Source: Shewanella sp. TC10 (GTDB lineage Bacteria > Pseudomonadota > Gammaproteobacteria > Enterobacterales > Shewanellaceae). From it: 64,000 nucleotides of DNA. Every line of letters starts with the position of its first letter. Position 1 is the stretch's first letter. A model generated the notes under the pieces. The model was not told the origin of the DNA, ran no database searches, and saw nothing but the letters and a program-made list of their open reading frames with translations. The position numbers were made by a program, and so were the translations under genes. The stretch is from assembly GCF_009663145.1 (NCBI RefSeq), contig NZ_VKHR01000008.1, positions 64 to 64,063 of the forward strand. Direction: 5' to 3'. This document shows positions 1 through 8,924 of this stretch, in pieces.

Positions 1-71
1 TGAGGTGGTTTTTTATTATGTGTGTTTTAAATTTAGCTAAAACTTACCAAGGCCCTAGCTCGTAATGCAAA

Positions 72-2348
72 CTATAACGTCTCAAAGTCATTAACGTTAA
101 TTGCAGCTAAACGCTTTTCATCTGCATCAGTCAATAAATCATGCTCTTCCTGAGAAATGACATTTTTCTCTAAGGCTTCAGCGAATGTCGCCAGTGCAGG
201 TAGTTTTGGCGTTAAATCCCCTGCTTTCTGTGCTTTTCTGATTTTAGCGTATAAATGCTTACAGCTAATTTTTGCTAAAAACGCAGACTCGACTTCTGCA
301 ATTCCACTCTTATCGCCTTCAAAATCAGCACACAAGAAAGTAATTCTATCTCTTGCAGGAGAAGGTTGTAAGAAATTATCAGCCAATGTCGTTGCTTGCT
401 TATCAGTTGGTGCATTAAAGTGATTTCCAATCGGGAAGATAATAACTTTTAATAAAATACCAACAAGCTTGCTTGGGAAGTTACGCGTAGCATCTTGTAA
501 TGCTTTAGCTGCTAAATGTAAGCGTTCAGTCATGACATAATGAACAATCGGCAAATCATCTTGTTGACGTCCATTATCTTCAAATTGTTTCAGCGTTGCT
601 GATGCTAAATAAAGTTGACTAAGTACGTCTCCCATACGAGCAGAAATCATCTCTTTACGCTTTAGATCACCACCCATTATCAACATCGACAAATCAGTCA
701 TGATTGCTAAACCTGATGATAAACGGCTCATATCTTTATAATACTGCTGAGTTGTACCACTGACTGGTGAAGAGTTAGTTTTACTAGCAGTTAATGCATT
801 AAAAAATGCCATCACGCCGTTTCTGGCAGCATAACCCATGTGACCCATTAACAGAGAATCAAAACGGTTTATAGCCGCTTTTTGATCTTCCATGGCAGCC
901 GTTTCCATTTCAGCTAATACATACGGATGACAACGCGTCGCACCTTGACCAAATATCATCAAAGAGCGGGTTAAAATATTAGCGCCTTCAACAGTGATTG
1001 ATATTGGGCTAGACATATAGGCATGACCTAAATAGTTTTTCTCGCCAAGCTGAATACCTTTTCCTGATTGAATATCCATTGCATCTTCTACCACATCACG
1101 ACCTAACTCTGTCATGTGATATTTTGCAATCGCGGTAACCACTGAAGGTTTAACCTTTAAATCGATACCGGTTGTCGTTAAGCAACGAGCAGCTTCAAGT
1201 TGATAAGTATTAGCAATAATACGTGCTAAAGCTTCTTGAACGCCCTCAAACTTACCAATTGGCATGCCAAATTGTTGTCTCACATAACTGTAGGCAGTTG
1301 TTGTTTTGGTCGCCATTTGAGCTGAAGCAGTTGCTAAAGCAGGTAAAGAAATACCACGACCTGCTGACAAACATTCAACCAGCATGCGCCAGCCTTTGCC
1401 AGCAAACTGAGGACCACCGATGATCCAATCAAGAGGAATGAACACATCTTTACCGCTTGTTGTCCCGTTCATAAAGGCCATCATTAATGGATTATGACGA
1501 CGGCCTATTTCCACACCTTCATGATCCGTAGGAATAAGCGCACAGGTGATACCAATGTTTTCTTCATCACCTAGCAAGCCATCAGGATCTCGCATTTGAA
1601 ATGCTAACCCTAGTACCGTAGCTACTGGAGCAAGGGTGATATATCGTTTATCCCAAGTCAGACTTAAACCCAAAGTATCTTCACCGTTAAACTCACGGCG
1701 ACACACAATACCTAAATCCGGGATAGCACCCGCATCAGAACCAGCTTCTGGACCTGTTAAAGCAAAACAAGGTAACTCCTCGCCTACAGCAAGTGGCGGT
1801 AACCAACGCTCTTTCTGCTCTTGAGTACCATAATGAGTTAACAGTTCACCAGGGCCCAATGAATTTGGCACCATGACTGTCACAGCAGCGCTAATGCTTC
1901 TTGTTGCAATTTTACTGACGATGGTTGAGTTCGCATTGGCTGAAAATTCTCGACCACCGAACTTTTTAGGAATGATTAAGGCGAAAAAACCTTCCTTTTT
2001 AAAGTAATCCCACAACTCAGGGGGTAAATCTTTACGGTTATGAACGATGTCATAATCATCAATCATAGTGAGTGCTGTCATCACTTGATTGTTAATAAAG
2101 TCTTGTTCTTCAGCAGTAAGCGTCGACTTGCCGTAATTATGCAAAGTATTCCAATTAGGATTCCCGCGAAATAATTCGCCTTCCCACCAAACGTCACCTG
2201 CTTCCATTGCTTCTTTTTCAGTGCTTGAAAGTGGTGGCAATACTTTTTTGAAGAAACTAAATACAGGACGCGTAATAAATCGCATCCTTAAATTACGCAC
2301 ACCAAATAACACGAACAGTGCTATTAATACTAGTATTAGGACAGTCAT
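72..2348 (-). CDS. fadE: Acyl-CoA dehydrogenase FadE
   Basis: Catalyses the first step of fatty-acid beta-oxidation, FAD-dependent oxidation of acyl-CoA to trans-2-enoyl-CoA. The 758-residue product has an N-terminal hydrophobic stretch (residues 1-20), which suggests membrane association. An acyl-CoA dehydrogenase core follows, with the flavin/substrate segment GPEAGSDAGA near residue 200 and FGMPIGKFEGVQEALARI near 370. The long C-terminal part is typical of the FadE (DUF1974) class rather than the short 380-residue dehydrogenases. It is slightly shorter than E. coli FadE (814). It starts 9 bp after the TetR-type gene and is almost certainly co-transcribed with it, so control should come from the operator near 3030. 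Confidence 0.95.
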   Translation of the reverse strand: MTVLILVLIALFVLFGVRNLRMRFITRPVFSFFKKVLPPLSSTEKEAMEAGDVWWEGELFRGNPNWNTLHNYGKSTLTAEEQDFINNQVMTALTMIDDYDIVHNRKDLPPELWDYFKKEGFFALIIPKKFGGREFSANANSTIVSKIATRSISAAVTVMVPNSLGPGELLTHYGTQEQKERWLPPLAVGEELPCFALTGPEAGSDAGAIPDLGIVCRREFNGEDTLGLSLTWDKRYITLAPVATVLGLAFQMRDPDGLLGDEENIGITCALIPTDHEGVEIGRRHNPLMMAFMNGTTSGKDVFIPLDWIIGGPQFAGKGWRMLVECLSAGRGISLPALATASAQMATKTTTAYSYVRQQFGMPIGKFEGVQEALARIIANTYQLEAARCLTTTGIDLKVKPSVVTAIAKYHMTELGRDVVEDAMDIQSGKGIQLGEKNYLGHAYMSSPISITVEGANILTRSLMIFGQGATRCHPYVLAEMETAAMEDQKAAINRFDSLLMGHMGYAARNGVMAFFNALTASKTNSSPVSGTTQQYYKDMSRLSSGLAIMTDLSMLIMGGDLKRKEMISARMGDVLSQLYLASATLKQFEDNGRQQDDLPIVHYVMTERLHLAAKALQDATRNFPSKLVGILLKVIIFPIGNHFNAPTDKQATTLADNFLQPSPARDRITFLCADFEGDKSGIAEVESAFLAKISCKHLYAKIRKAQKAGDLTPKLPALATFAEALEKNVISQEEHDLLTDADEKRLAAINVNDFETL

Positions 2349-2357
2349 GATAATCCC

Positions 2358-3014
2358 TTATTCCTTTGCTAAAATTGGTACTGAAACACCAGCCGCCATG
2401 TAAGGTATCACCTTGCGGATAATTGCTTCGGTATCGTTATGTTCACCATAATCAGCCTCTGCAATCTCATTTAACGCATCTGCTGAAGCCATAGTGAAAA
2501 CGATCGTTCCTAAGGTAAAGTGTAGTCGCCAAAACATTTCTGCAGGGGGAATATGTGGCGCACTAGCTGAAACAGCTTTGACAAAAGATTCAAGGTATTT
2601 ACCGTAATGAGTTGTAATAAACCATCTCAAATGCCCTTGGCTTTCAATGTAACCACGTCCTAATAACTGTAGAAATATCGTGGTGCCGCCATGACGAACT
2701 TGATTCAATTCCAACAAAGGCTTGATCAACGATGAAAAAATTTCATTCAAATTTGCAAGCTCTGGATTTTTAAATAAGCGTTGAATTTCAGCGGCTGCAC
2801 TAGGCATAAAGACATCTAAATATCTTGCCAGTACTGCTCGAATAAGTTCTTTCTTTGAACCAAAATGATAATTAACTGAAGCCAAATTGACTTCAGCTTT
2901 ACTGGTTATTAATCTTAACGATGTTTCTGAAAAGCCTCTTTCGGCGAATAACTTTTCAGCAGCATCTAGAATTCTTGTTTTTGTATCTGTTCTGCTTGCC
3001 ATTCCATGACCCAT
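2358..3014 (-). CDS. psrA: TetR-family regulator, PsrA type
   Basis: Predicted fatty-acid-responsive repressor. Residues 10-60 form a TetR helix-turn-helix (TRILDAAEKLFAERGF ... SVNYHFGSKKELI); the C-terminal part is the ligand-binding and dimer domain. It is the first gene of a two-gene unit with fadE. A PsrA-like palindrome lies directly before its start codon, so autoregulation is likely. PsrA regulating fad genes is established in Pseudomonas and Shewanella; assignment here rests on domain type, operator shape and neighbour. A second in-frame ATG four codons in is an alternative start. Confidence 0.8.
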   Translation of the reverse strand: MGHGMASRTDTKTRILDAAEKLFAERGFSETSLRLITSKAEVNLASVNYHFGSKKELIRAVLARYLDVFMPSAAAEIQRLFKNPELANLNEIFSSLIKPLLELNQVRHGGTTIFLQLLGRGYIESQGHLRWFITTHYGKYLESFVKAVSASAPHIPPAEMFWRLHFTLGTIVFTMASADALNEIAEADYGEHNDTEAIIRKVIPYMAAGVSVPILAKE

Positions 3015-3017
3015 TCT

Positions 3018-3040
3018 AATTTAAAACACTCGTTTAAATT
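3018..3040 (-). promoter_or_regulatory. Predicted PsrA operator
   Basis: An inverted repeat with arms AATTTAAA and TTTAAATT contains AAAC-N4-GTTT at its centre, which matches the known PsrA half-site arrangement. It ends three bases before the psrA start codon, so it probably overlaps the transcription start or early leader of psrA-fadE. Confidence 0.6.
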
Positions 3041-3511
3041 AAACATTGAGCGCACAGTTGTCAATCTAATTTACTGAACTCCTGCTAAAGAAAACCTGTG
3101 TTTTGCGCTTTCACAGCAGCAATCTTTAGCTAATTTGTTTGATATAGCTTCTTTATATAAATGAACCTTTATATAGAAAACAAGGAATGCTGTAAGATCA
3201 AATCCCCTTTTAAACAGCCGTCCAAAAAGCCTGAGCCATTAAAATTCCCAAAAATCATTATACAAACTGACATTTCAAGCATTAATGAACTGAATAACCA
3301 TTAAAATGTTTATGCTTTAAAACATTAAAGTAGATTAACCAAGTTCAAATTGGAAAACTCAAAAGAATACGGGTTACTTAAGCCACCAAGCTCGAGCGAA
3401 TATACACCAGCCAAAATTTACACACATTTAACACTATAAGATCAAGGTGATAACACTAGAGCTAACACCCATTAACGACAATATTCTGACCACTGTCAAA
3501 TTATTGAAAGG

Positions 3512-3527
3512 CGTGATCATGATCACA
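3512..3527 (+). promoter_or_regulatory. Predicted CRP binding site
   Basis: CGTGA-TCATGA-TCACA differs from the CRP consensus TGTGA-N6-TCACA at only one position and is almost a perfect palindrome. Its centre lies about 47 bases before the start expected from a -10 like TATGAT at 3555-3560, a plausible activating position for the transcript carrying the small ORF at 3783. No stringent -35 is visible, which fits an activator-dependent promoter. Confidence 0.55.
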
Positions 3528-3597
3528 CAATTATCGATTTATGAGACCAAAAATTATGATAATTTACGCCTGTACACATAGTGAATGGAGTTACTTG

Positions 3598-3657
3598 TGC
3601 CGTTTTTAAGACTTGACAGTTTTAGGCAAAAGTTGTCAGCTAAACTTGTTCATTAAT
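3598..3657 (+). CDS. Possible 19-residue leader peptide
   Basis: GTG start with GGAG six bases upstream, then an open frame VPFLRLDSFRQKLSAKLVH ending in TAA. It lies between the CRP-like site and the hairpins before the next small gene, so it could be a leader peptide coupling translation to downstream structure. Length is too short to judge coding potential and this is only a possibility. Confidence 0.25.
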
Positions 3658-3731
3658 AAACCTAGATAAACAATCTACACGTTTGTAATAAAACAAATCC
3701 CCCTTCAACTTTATTGTTCCTAAGACTTTAT

Positions 3732-3771
3732 GCTTCAACATTTGTGAAGCTTTTTGCTGGCTAAAAAGCTT
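3732..3771 (+). promoter_or_regulatory. Two overlapping, mutually exclusive hairpins before the SD
   Basis: Hairpin A pairs GCTTCA (3732-3737) with TGAAGC (3745-3750). Hairpin B pairs AAGCTTTTT (3747-3755) perfectly with AAAAAGCTT (3763-3771). They share bases 3747-3750, so only one can form at a time. Hairpin B ends against the Shine-Dalgarno AGGAG (3772-3776). The arrangement resembles a translational switch or an RNA stability element; no ligand can be inferred. Confidence 0.5.
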
Positions 3772-3782
3772 AGGAGTCATGT

Positions 3783-3923
3783 GTGAAAAAAAGAAATTAT
3801 GTAAAACTTAGGAATGGTCGTGCAAAACGTATCCGCAAAGGATCAACGCTAAATTACAGCACCCATAAAAGCAGTATCCATTTTTTGTTCATAACAATAG
3901 CAGTCGTTTACTTTCTCATGTGA
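3783..3923 (+). CDS. Small membrane protein, 46 residues (paralogue A)
   Basis: GTG start six bases after a strong AGGAG. The 46-residue product has a very basic N-terminal half (KKRNYVKLRNGRAKRIRKG) and a single hydrophobic C-terminal segment (residues 32-46, rich in I, V, F, L) that would insert in the membrane. It has exactly the same length as the protein at 4305-4445 and shares the core YVKLRN.R.KR, so the two are paralogues. Conservation of the frame between two copies is the main evidence that it is real. Function is unknown to me; topology with a basic N-terminus in the cytoplasm would allow binding to RNA, DNA or phospholipid. Confidence 0.7.
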   Translation: MKKRNYVKLRNGRAKRIRKGSTLNYSTHKSSIHFLFITIAVVYFLM

Positions 3924-4304
3924 TCCGTTATGCGATAAGTCATGTCTTTTATAACGTGTAGATATTTAGTCTAGCTGCTTTACAAAGTTATTTTCATGCT
4001 AAAGAAAACACATTTAAGCCACTGATTTACAGCAATATTAAAACGCCTAATACAATCAGTTTACGTTTATTTATAAAAAACTGCTCAATTAACAGCAATT
4101 CAGTTTTAGCCTCACAATATTGACTAAAACTAGGTTATTTTTAAGCTTCAAAATGACAAAGTTAATCGTCAATTAATTTAAGTTTTATCTAATACCTGAT
4201 TGTGGTTAACCCACAAAGCATTCTTACAATTTTAAATTTAAAAACAAAAAATTTTCGTCAAAGTTTAATTAATCGGTTTTCATAGACGAAAACCAAGGTC
4301 CCGT
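3924..4304. other. Intergenic stretch between the two small paralogues
   Basis: AT-rich, no open frame that I can support. The right end carries the hairpin described at 4275-4294. A small inverted repeat TGTGG-TTAAC-CCACA lies near 4202-4216. Confidence 0.4.
4275..4294 (+). promoter_or_regulatory. Hairpin directly before the SD of paralogue B
   Basis: GGTTTTC (4275-4281) pairs perfectly with GAAAACC (4288-4294) around a six-base loop, and AAGG of the Shine-Dalgarno follows with no gap (4295-4298). The same hairpin-SD-start order occurs at paralogue A although the stem sequences differ, which suggests structure rather than sequence is kept. Confidence 0.5.
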
Positions 4305-4445
4305 ATGAAAAAAAGCAGTTATGTAAAACTTCGTAATGAACGTTCAAAACGTCTCAATAATGAAGTTGATAAAAAAGACAGTAACCTGGGCACGATAGCT
4401 ATTTTTGTTTGTCTGTTACTCGTATTGGCCTATTTGTTAGTGTAA
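4305..4445 (+). CDS. Small membrane protein, 46 residues (paralogue B)
   Basis: ATG start six bases after AAGG. The 46-residue product begins MKKSSYVKLRNERSKRLNNE, has a charged middle and ends in a hydrophobic segment (about residues 28-46, IAIFVCLLLVLAYLLV at the end), so one membrane span with a basic cytoplasmic N-terminus is likely. Length equals paralogue A and 9 of the first 11 post-initiator positions are the same or similar. A hairpin follows at 4495-4513. I do not recognise the family. Confidence 0.75.
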   Translation: MKKSSYVKLRNERSKRLNNEVDKKDSNLGTIAIFVCLLLVLAYLLV

Positions 4446-4494
4446 AAATTTCTTTTAAAATGCTCATCATTTTTTAATGCTAATGAATACATTA

Positions 4495-4513
4495 AAGCCC
4501 GTCATACGGGCTT
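4495..4513. terminator. Hairpin between convergent genes
   Basis: AAGCCCG (4495-4501), loop TCATA, CGGGCTT (4507-4513). It sits between the small gene on the + strand and smrA on the - strand. T-rich tails are weak on both sides, so termination is likely but not certain. Confidence 0.5.
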
Positions 4514-4539
4514 CATTGTCAGTATTAATGACATAGCAA

Positions 4540-5130
4540 TTACCTAAAACCACTTCCTTTTCTATTCGTTTCACTAGCAACAACCCTTTGTTGCTCTGAT
4601 TTAACTAACATGACAAATAACGCGCCTGTGCCTCCCTGTTCATTAGTTGCACTATGAAATGCCTGTACTTCTTCAAATTGCCCTAACCAGTTGTTTACTG
4701 CAGATTTCATTAAAGCCGGATAAGGTTTACTTTTGTAACCTTTCCCATGAATAACAAGCAAGTTTCGCTCACCTCTGTTGTGCGCCTTTAATACTAATTC
4801 AATAAGCGCCTCACGCGCCTGTGACAACCTGAAAGCATGTAAATCAATCACAGATTTAATTTGATACTTACCTAAACGTAAGTGGCGAAACACTTCTTCT
4901 TGAACACCATTCTTTTTATAGCTGAGAACATCATCAGGTTTAACAGCAAGAAGCATCGCTGGATCAATCGAGAGCTTTTGTAAATATTCATTTTGCTCTG
5001 CTGCTGCCCTTCTAGCAAGCTGTGCATCTGTAACACCTTGGGAGGAAGTATTAAAGTGACTGTTGTTAGCTCTTAATGGTTTTACATCAGCCATTTCAGC
5101 CATAAATAAATCATCGTCTTGTTGTTGCAT
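4540..5130 (-). CDS. smrA: Smr-domain protein (SmrA-like)
   Basis: Small MutS-related protein of about 196 residues. The C-terminal Smr domain shows the IDLHAFRLSQARE segment and VIHGKGYKSKPYP, matching the family's DLH and HGxG motifs; the domain is associated with nuclease activity. The N-terminal third is polar and variable. I chose the ATG at 5130 because AGGAAGG lies five bases before it; an in-frame start at 5148 would add six residues without a ribosome site. SmrA versus SmrB cannot be settled from sequence alone: SmrB acts on collided ribosomes, while SmrA's role is less clear. Confidence 0.8.
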   Translation of the reverse strand: MQQQDDDLFMAEMADVKPLRANNSHFNTSSQGVTDAQLARRAAAEQNEYLQKLSIDPAMLLAVKPDDVLSYKKNGVQEEVFRHLRLGKYQIKSVIDLHAFRLSQAREALIELVLKAHNRGERNLLVIHGKGYKSKPYPALMKSAVNNWLGQFEEVQAFHSATNEQGGTGALFVMLVKSEQQRVVASETNRKGSGFR

Positions 5131-5259
5131 AATTACCTTCCTACACACTTTGTAAAGATTCGACGCTTTTGATACTAGTAAGAATAATTTATAGTGTCAT
5201 CCATATTATTAAGAGATATTGCATTCATTTAATATCATATTAAAGAGCATTTTATTTAC

Positions 5260-5865
5260 ATGAGCCAAATCAAACTGTTGTGTATTAGTTTCATCTCTAT
5301 CATGAGTTTTTATGTATCTGCTGAGCAAACAACAGATAACGAAGCTCTTAATGCGAATTATAAAGTTTTCTCTGCAGCTTTTGAAAATTTAGACCTAAAT
5401 AAAATCGATAATATATACACAAACGATGCAGTGTATATTTCTGAAACTCTTGATAAAGAAATTGTTACTGGTAAAAAAGATATTTTAGCCCTCTATACTG
5501 TTTTCTTTAAAAAAATAGCGAAAAAGTCTGCTCATATCGATGTTGACTTTAGAGTGATAAACCGTGAACTGTCTGATAAAAATGCCACAGATGTTGGCTA
5601 TTATCTGGTTCGTTTTCATCCTAGAAAAGAAACCGGGGAGCCAACGAGCGTCTTTTCAGGTAAATTTGTATTAGTTTCAAGAAAAGGAACTGACAACCAG
5701 TGGCAATTTATTGTTGATTCAAACACTAAAGCCAATCCGGACTTCTATTTTTCAGCTAAACCCGTCTCTAATCTTTACTTTGGTCGTCAATTCAACCCGA
5801 CTCTTGAGCCTGTTGAAGAAGTCGATATCGAACCTGAAACTGAGCCAGAAACTCATAATCACTAA
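5260..5865 (+). CDS. Secreted NTF2-like (SnoaL/DUF4440 type) protein
   Basis: Residues 1-21 form a signal peptide (hydrophobic LLCISFISIMSFYVSA then EQ). The mature part starts with a helix (NANYKVFSAAFENLDLNKI) and YTNDAVYIS, the usual opening of the NTF2-like fold, followed by strands such as VFSGKFVLVSRK and WQFIVDSN. Members bind small ligands or act as dimerisation domains; no catalytic residues can be assigned. The tail (VEEVDIEPETEPETHNH) is acidic and probably disordered. It stands alone between smrA (divergent) and the YchJ-like gene. Confidence 0.65.
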   Translation: MSQIKLLCISFISIMSFYVSAEQTTDNEALNANYKVFSAAFENLDLNKIDNIYTNDAVYISETLDKEIVTGKKDILALYTVFFKKIAKKSAHIDVDFRVINRELSDKNATDVGYYLVRFHPRKETGEPTSVFSGKFVLVSRKGTDNQWQFIVDSNTKANPDFYFSAKPVSNLYFGRQFNPTLEPVEEVDIEPETEPETHNH

Positions 5866-5962
5866 CATTATTAAGCTTGGTTAGCTGTTCATTTCCTGTC
5901 GTATTAGTAATAATACCCTTTATAGTGCAAGTTTCCGTGCAAAACCATTAGTAGCTAAATCA

Positions 5963-6451
5963 ATGAATTCAGATACCCCTCTTTCATGCCCATGTGACAA
6001 GCCAAGCAACTATATAGACTGTTGTCAGCCTTACCATTTGGGCCACAAATCAGCTGAAAACGTCGAAAGCCTGATGCGTTCGCGTTATTCCGCTTTTGCG
6101 TTACATGAATTTCAATACTTATTGGATACTCATCATCCTGATTACATCAATGGATTAACCTTGCAGGTGCTTGCAAAGGGAGCAAACGAAACACAGTGGT
6201 TAGGATTAGATGTTGTGCAATCAAGGCAAGACCCTAGTATTGGAACAGGCACAGTGACGTTTAAAGCCTGGTACCTAAATGAAGGTCATATTGATGCAAT
6301 ATACGAATGTTCGCAGTTTAAATGTATTGATGGTAATTGGTACTACACCGAAGGGGAGCAACAACAAGCTCAATTACCAAAACGAAATGACAAGTGTATT
6401 TGCCATAGTGGTAAAAAATTCAAAGCTTGTTGTATGAAGAAGCAATTCTGA
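5963..6451 (+). CDS. YchJ-family protein with two SEC-C motifs
   Basis: 162 residues. An N-terminal zinc-binding SEC-C segment (CPCDKPSNYIDCCQPYH) and a C-terminal one (CICHSGKKFKACCMKKQF) frame a central NTF2-like domain (SLMRSRYSAFALHEFQYLLDTHHPDY). This order is the YchJ/UPF0225 pattern. The molecular role of YchJ is unknown; SEC-C motifs otherwise bind zinc and proteins such as SecB. No operon partner is evident. Confidence 0.85.
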   Translation: MNSDTPLSCPCDKPSNYIDCCQPYHLGHKSAENVESLMRSRYSAFALHEFQYLLDTHHPDYINGLTLQVLAKGANETQWLGLDVVQSRQDPSIGTGTVTFKAWYLNEGHIDAIYECSQFKCIDGNWYYTEGEQQQAQLPKRNDKCICHSGKKFKACCMKKQF

Positions 6452-6511
6452 TCAAATAACTTGGTATTAATGTTTATCTATTAGATGTAAGTCAATCATT
6501 AGCTAGTAAGA

Positions 6512-8689
6512 TTAATGAACAACTTCATTCTGCTCAAAAATAAATTTAGAAAATTCATTCTCTCTAATGGCTGGACTGTATAAAAAACCTTGTGCATGGT
6601 GACAACAGCTGTCTTCAAGGAAAAGTTCTTGTTCTTTAGTCTCGACACCCTCAGCGGTCAACGAAATATTCAATGCTTTAGCCATAGCAATAATCGCACT
6701 AACTATCTCTCGACTTTCGTGACTGGTGGTTAAATCAGAAATGAATGAACGATCAATTTTAAGTTTACTGATTGGGAATTGCTTCAGGTAACGCATTGAG
6801 CTGTAACCTGTTCCAAAGTCATCGATTGCAAGTCCAACGCCTAAGTCTGCCAGTTCCTGACATAAACGTGTCGCATGACGAATATCACCCATTAATTCAG
6901 TTTCAGTTATTTCTAATATTAAACTTTGTGGTTTTAAGCGATAACGTGTGACCAAATTCCATACTTGCTCAAACAAGTTACCGCTAAAGAATTGCCTTGC
7001 CGCAACATTAACGTGCATGACAATATCAACATTTTTGCGCTGCCATAAATTTAGTTGCTTACAAGCAGCCTCAAGCACCCAATCTCCAATAGCGTTAATC
7101 ATTCCTGACTGTTCAGCGATTTCTATGAAAGCCCCTGGATATAACACGCCTTTTTTAGGATGATGCCAACGAATTAGTGCTTCGGCGCCAATAAACTTAT
7201 GGTTCTTTAAATCCATTAATGGTTGATAATAAAGTTCGAACTGTCTTCCACGTATCGCCGACATCAAATCTCGTTCAATATCAGCATTATTCTTAAACGT
7301 CGCCAGTAAATCATCATTGAACATTTGATAATTCATCATGGTTTTCTTTTTAGCATATTGCAGGGCGATATCAGCACATGAAAGCGGTGAAAACTGAGAT
7401 GCTACAGATGCAACATCAACAACGGCGATAGCCGCTTTAGGGTCAACTTTTTCGCGACCAATAACAGAAGGAACAGCAAGATTTTGGTACAACTTAAAGA
7501 TTTTTTCTTCTAGCATTTCAGCTGAAGCTAATTCAGGTAATAGCACAGCAAATTCATCACTACCTACACGTGCTACATCAAGTGCCTCGTTACTCTGAGC
7601 AAAGTGTTTTAAACGTCTAGCAACTTCTGTTAGTAAAGCATCGCCTTGTTCATGGCCACTCGTATCATTAAAACGTTTGAATCCCATCAAATCGATTAGA
7701 ACTAAAATGCCTTTGGTAGCTCTATCGAGCTGTTGAGTAAAATGTAGACGGTTATGTAGACCTGTAAGGGTACAATTCCAGGCGAGGTTTTCTAATTCAT
7801 CTTTATGGCGGCGTTGATCTGACACATCAATACAAGATACCAAGGCATAGTAGTTACCCTGCTGGGTAACAAAACGGTTAGCTTGGTATTGTGCCCAGTA
7901 CTTAGTACCGTCTAACCTTTCTAATTCTGTTTCGCCTTGTACCATCTCGCCAGCAATTAGCTTTTCCGTAAGCTGATTAGCTAATTCACGTTTGCCACGA
8001 AAAAAATCTAAGGTAATTAATTCATTATCTTGAACAATGTCTCTGCTTAGCCCAGTCATTTTTTCATGGGCAGGATTAATATATTCAATGATTTGGGTTT
8101 TGAGATTAACCAACATTAAAACATGCTGAGCTTGTTCGGTTGCGCTATGAAACAAAGTTAAGCGTTCATCATTAACATAAGCGTACTGAGTTGCCAGAGT
8201 CAGAGCTAATTGGTCGGCAAATTGACAGGCAAACTCTATCGTCGGAATTGAAAGTTCAACATGATGATCAAACTCAATACACAGTAAACCTTCAATATGG
8301 CCATTAATACGAATGGCAACATCAAGATTTGATTGAATGCCCGACTGACTATAATAATCTGAGAAGCAAGCTAAACGTTTATCAGTAGCTGAAATACTAC
8401 TGGCAATGTGTCTATAACGACGGATTTCTTCAAAATAGGTTTCTGAGGCAAAATTATCATGCCTAAGTTGCTTAATAGCATCACTAATAGCAGTAACAGG
8501 CGATAAACAAGCAACAACTTTCTGCTCAAGTGCTTTATTACGAAGGGAGATGACTGACACGCAGGTTGCGTTGAAATGTTTCAATAACAATTTACATGCT
8601 AATTCAGAGGTGCGGGTAAAATCCCCTTTCTCTTTAGCGACAGAGTTAACAATTAACTCTAATAAATGTTGTTGCTCAGTTTGTTTCAT
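6512..8689 (-). CDS. GAF-PAS-GGDEF-EAL cyclic-di-GMP phosphodiesterase
   Basis: About 725 residues, cytosolic (no membrane spans). Order: GAF-like sensor (residues ~10-175), PAS (~185-300), GGDEF (~300-455), EAL (~470-720). The GGDEF signature is changed to GSDEF in RVGSDEFAVLL and there is no RxxD inhibitory site, so cyclase activity is doubtful. The EAL domain keeps EALIRW, ITETELM, DDFGTGYSS, KIDRSFI and AEGVET, so hydrolysis of cyclic di-GMP is the likely output. I chose ATG at 8689, preceded by GGGA; a TTG five codons upstream is possible. Confidence 0.85.
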   Translation of the reverse strand: MKQTEQQHLLELIVNSVAKEKGDFTRTSELACKLLLKHFNATCVSVISLRNKALEQKVVACLSPVTAISDAIKQLRHDNFASETYFEEIRRYRHIASSISATDKRLACFSDYYSQSGIQSNLDVAIRINGHIEGLLCIEFDHHVELSIPTIEFACQFADQLALTLATQYAYVNDERLTLFHSATEQAQHVLMLVNLKTQIIEYINPAHEKMTGLSRDIVQDNELITLDFFRGKRELANQLTEKLIAGEMVQGETELERLDGTKYWAQYQANRFVTQQGNYYALVSCIDVSDQRRHKDELENLAWNCTLTGLHNRLHFTQQLDRATKGILVLIDLMGFKRFNDTSGHEQGDALLTEVARRLKHFAQSNEALDVARVGSDEFAVLLPELASAEMLEEKIFKLYQNLAVPSVIGREKVDPKAAIAVVDVASVASQFSPLSCADIALQYAKKKTMMNYQMFNDDLLATFKNNADIERDLMSAIRGRQFELYYQPLMDLKNHKFIGAEALIRWHHPKKGVLYPGAFIEIAEQSGMINAIGDWVLEAACKQLNLWQRKNVDIVMHVNVAARQFFSGNLFEQVWNLVTRYRLKPQSLILEITETELMGDIRHATRLCQELADLGVGLAIDDFGTGYSSMRYLKQFPISKLKIDRSFISDLTTSHESREIVSAIIAMAKALNISLTAEGVETKEQELFLEDSCCHHAQGFLYSPAIRENEFSKFIFEQNEVVH

Positions 8690-8924
8690 TATTATTCCCA
8701 ACAAGACAGCATAGCAATCGGGTTGACCTCATTTTTACGAGGTTTTATCGCATTTAAAGTCAGGGTAATAAATTTACCCATTAAAATTACAGTCAAATAA
8801 CTGCATCTATGATTAAGCAAAAAGGCCTAATCAAAAAGTAGTACTGTTATTCAGGTTACACTTACAACAAAAAAATGCAAGATGTAACCGGCGAATTACA
8901 GATAATAATCAACAACTTTAGAGT

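Larger units (their letters stand above)
3015..3782. other. Long intergenic region with a leader for the small ORF
   Basis: No long gene is visible here. The right half holds a CRP-like palindrome, a possible -10 TATGAT at 3555-3560, a possible short peptide at 3598-3657 and two overlapping hairpins directly before the 46-codon gene. The left half (about 3060-3500) shows nothing I can name beyond the psrA operator. Confidence 0.5.
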
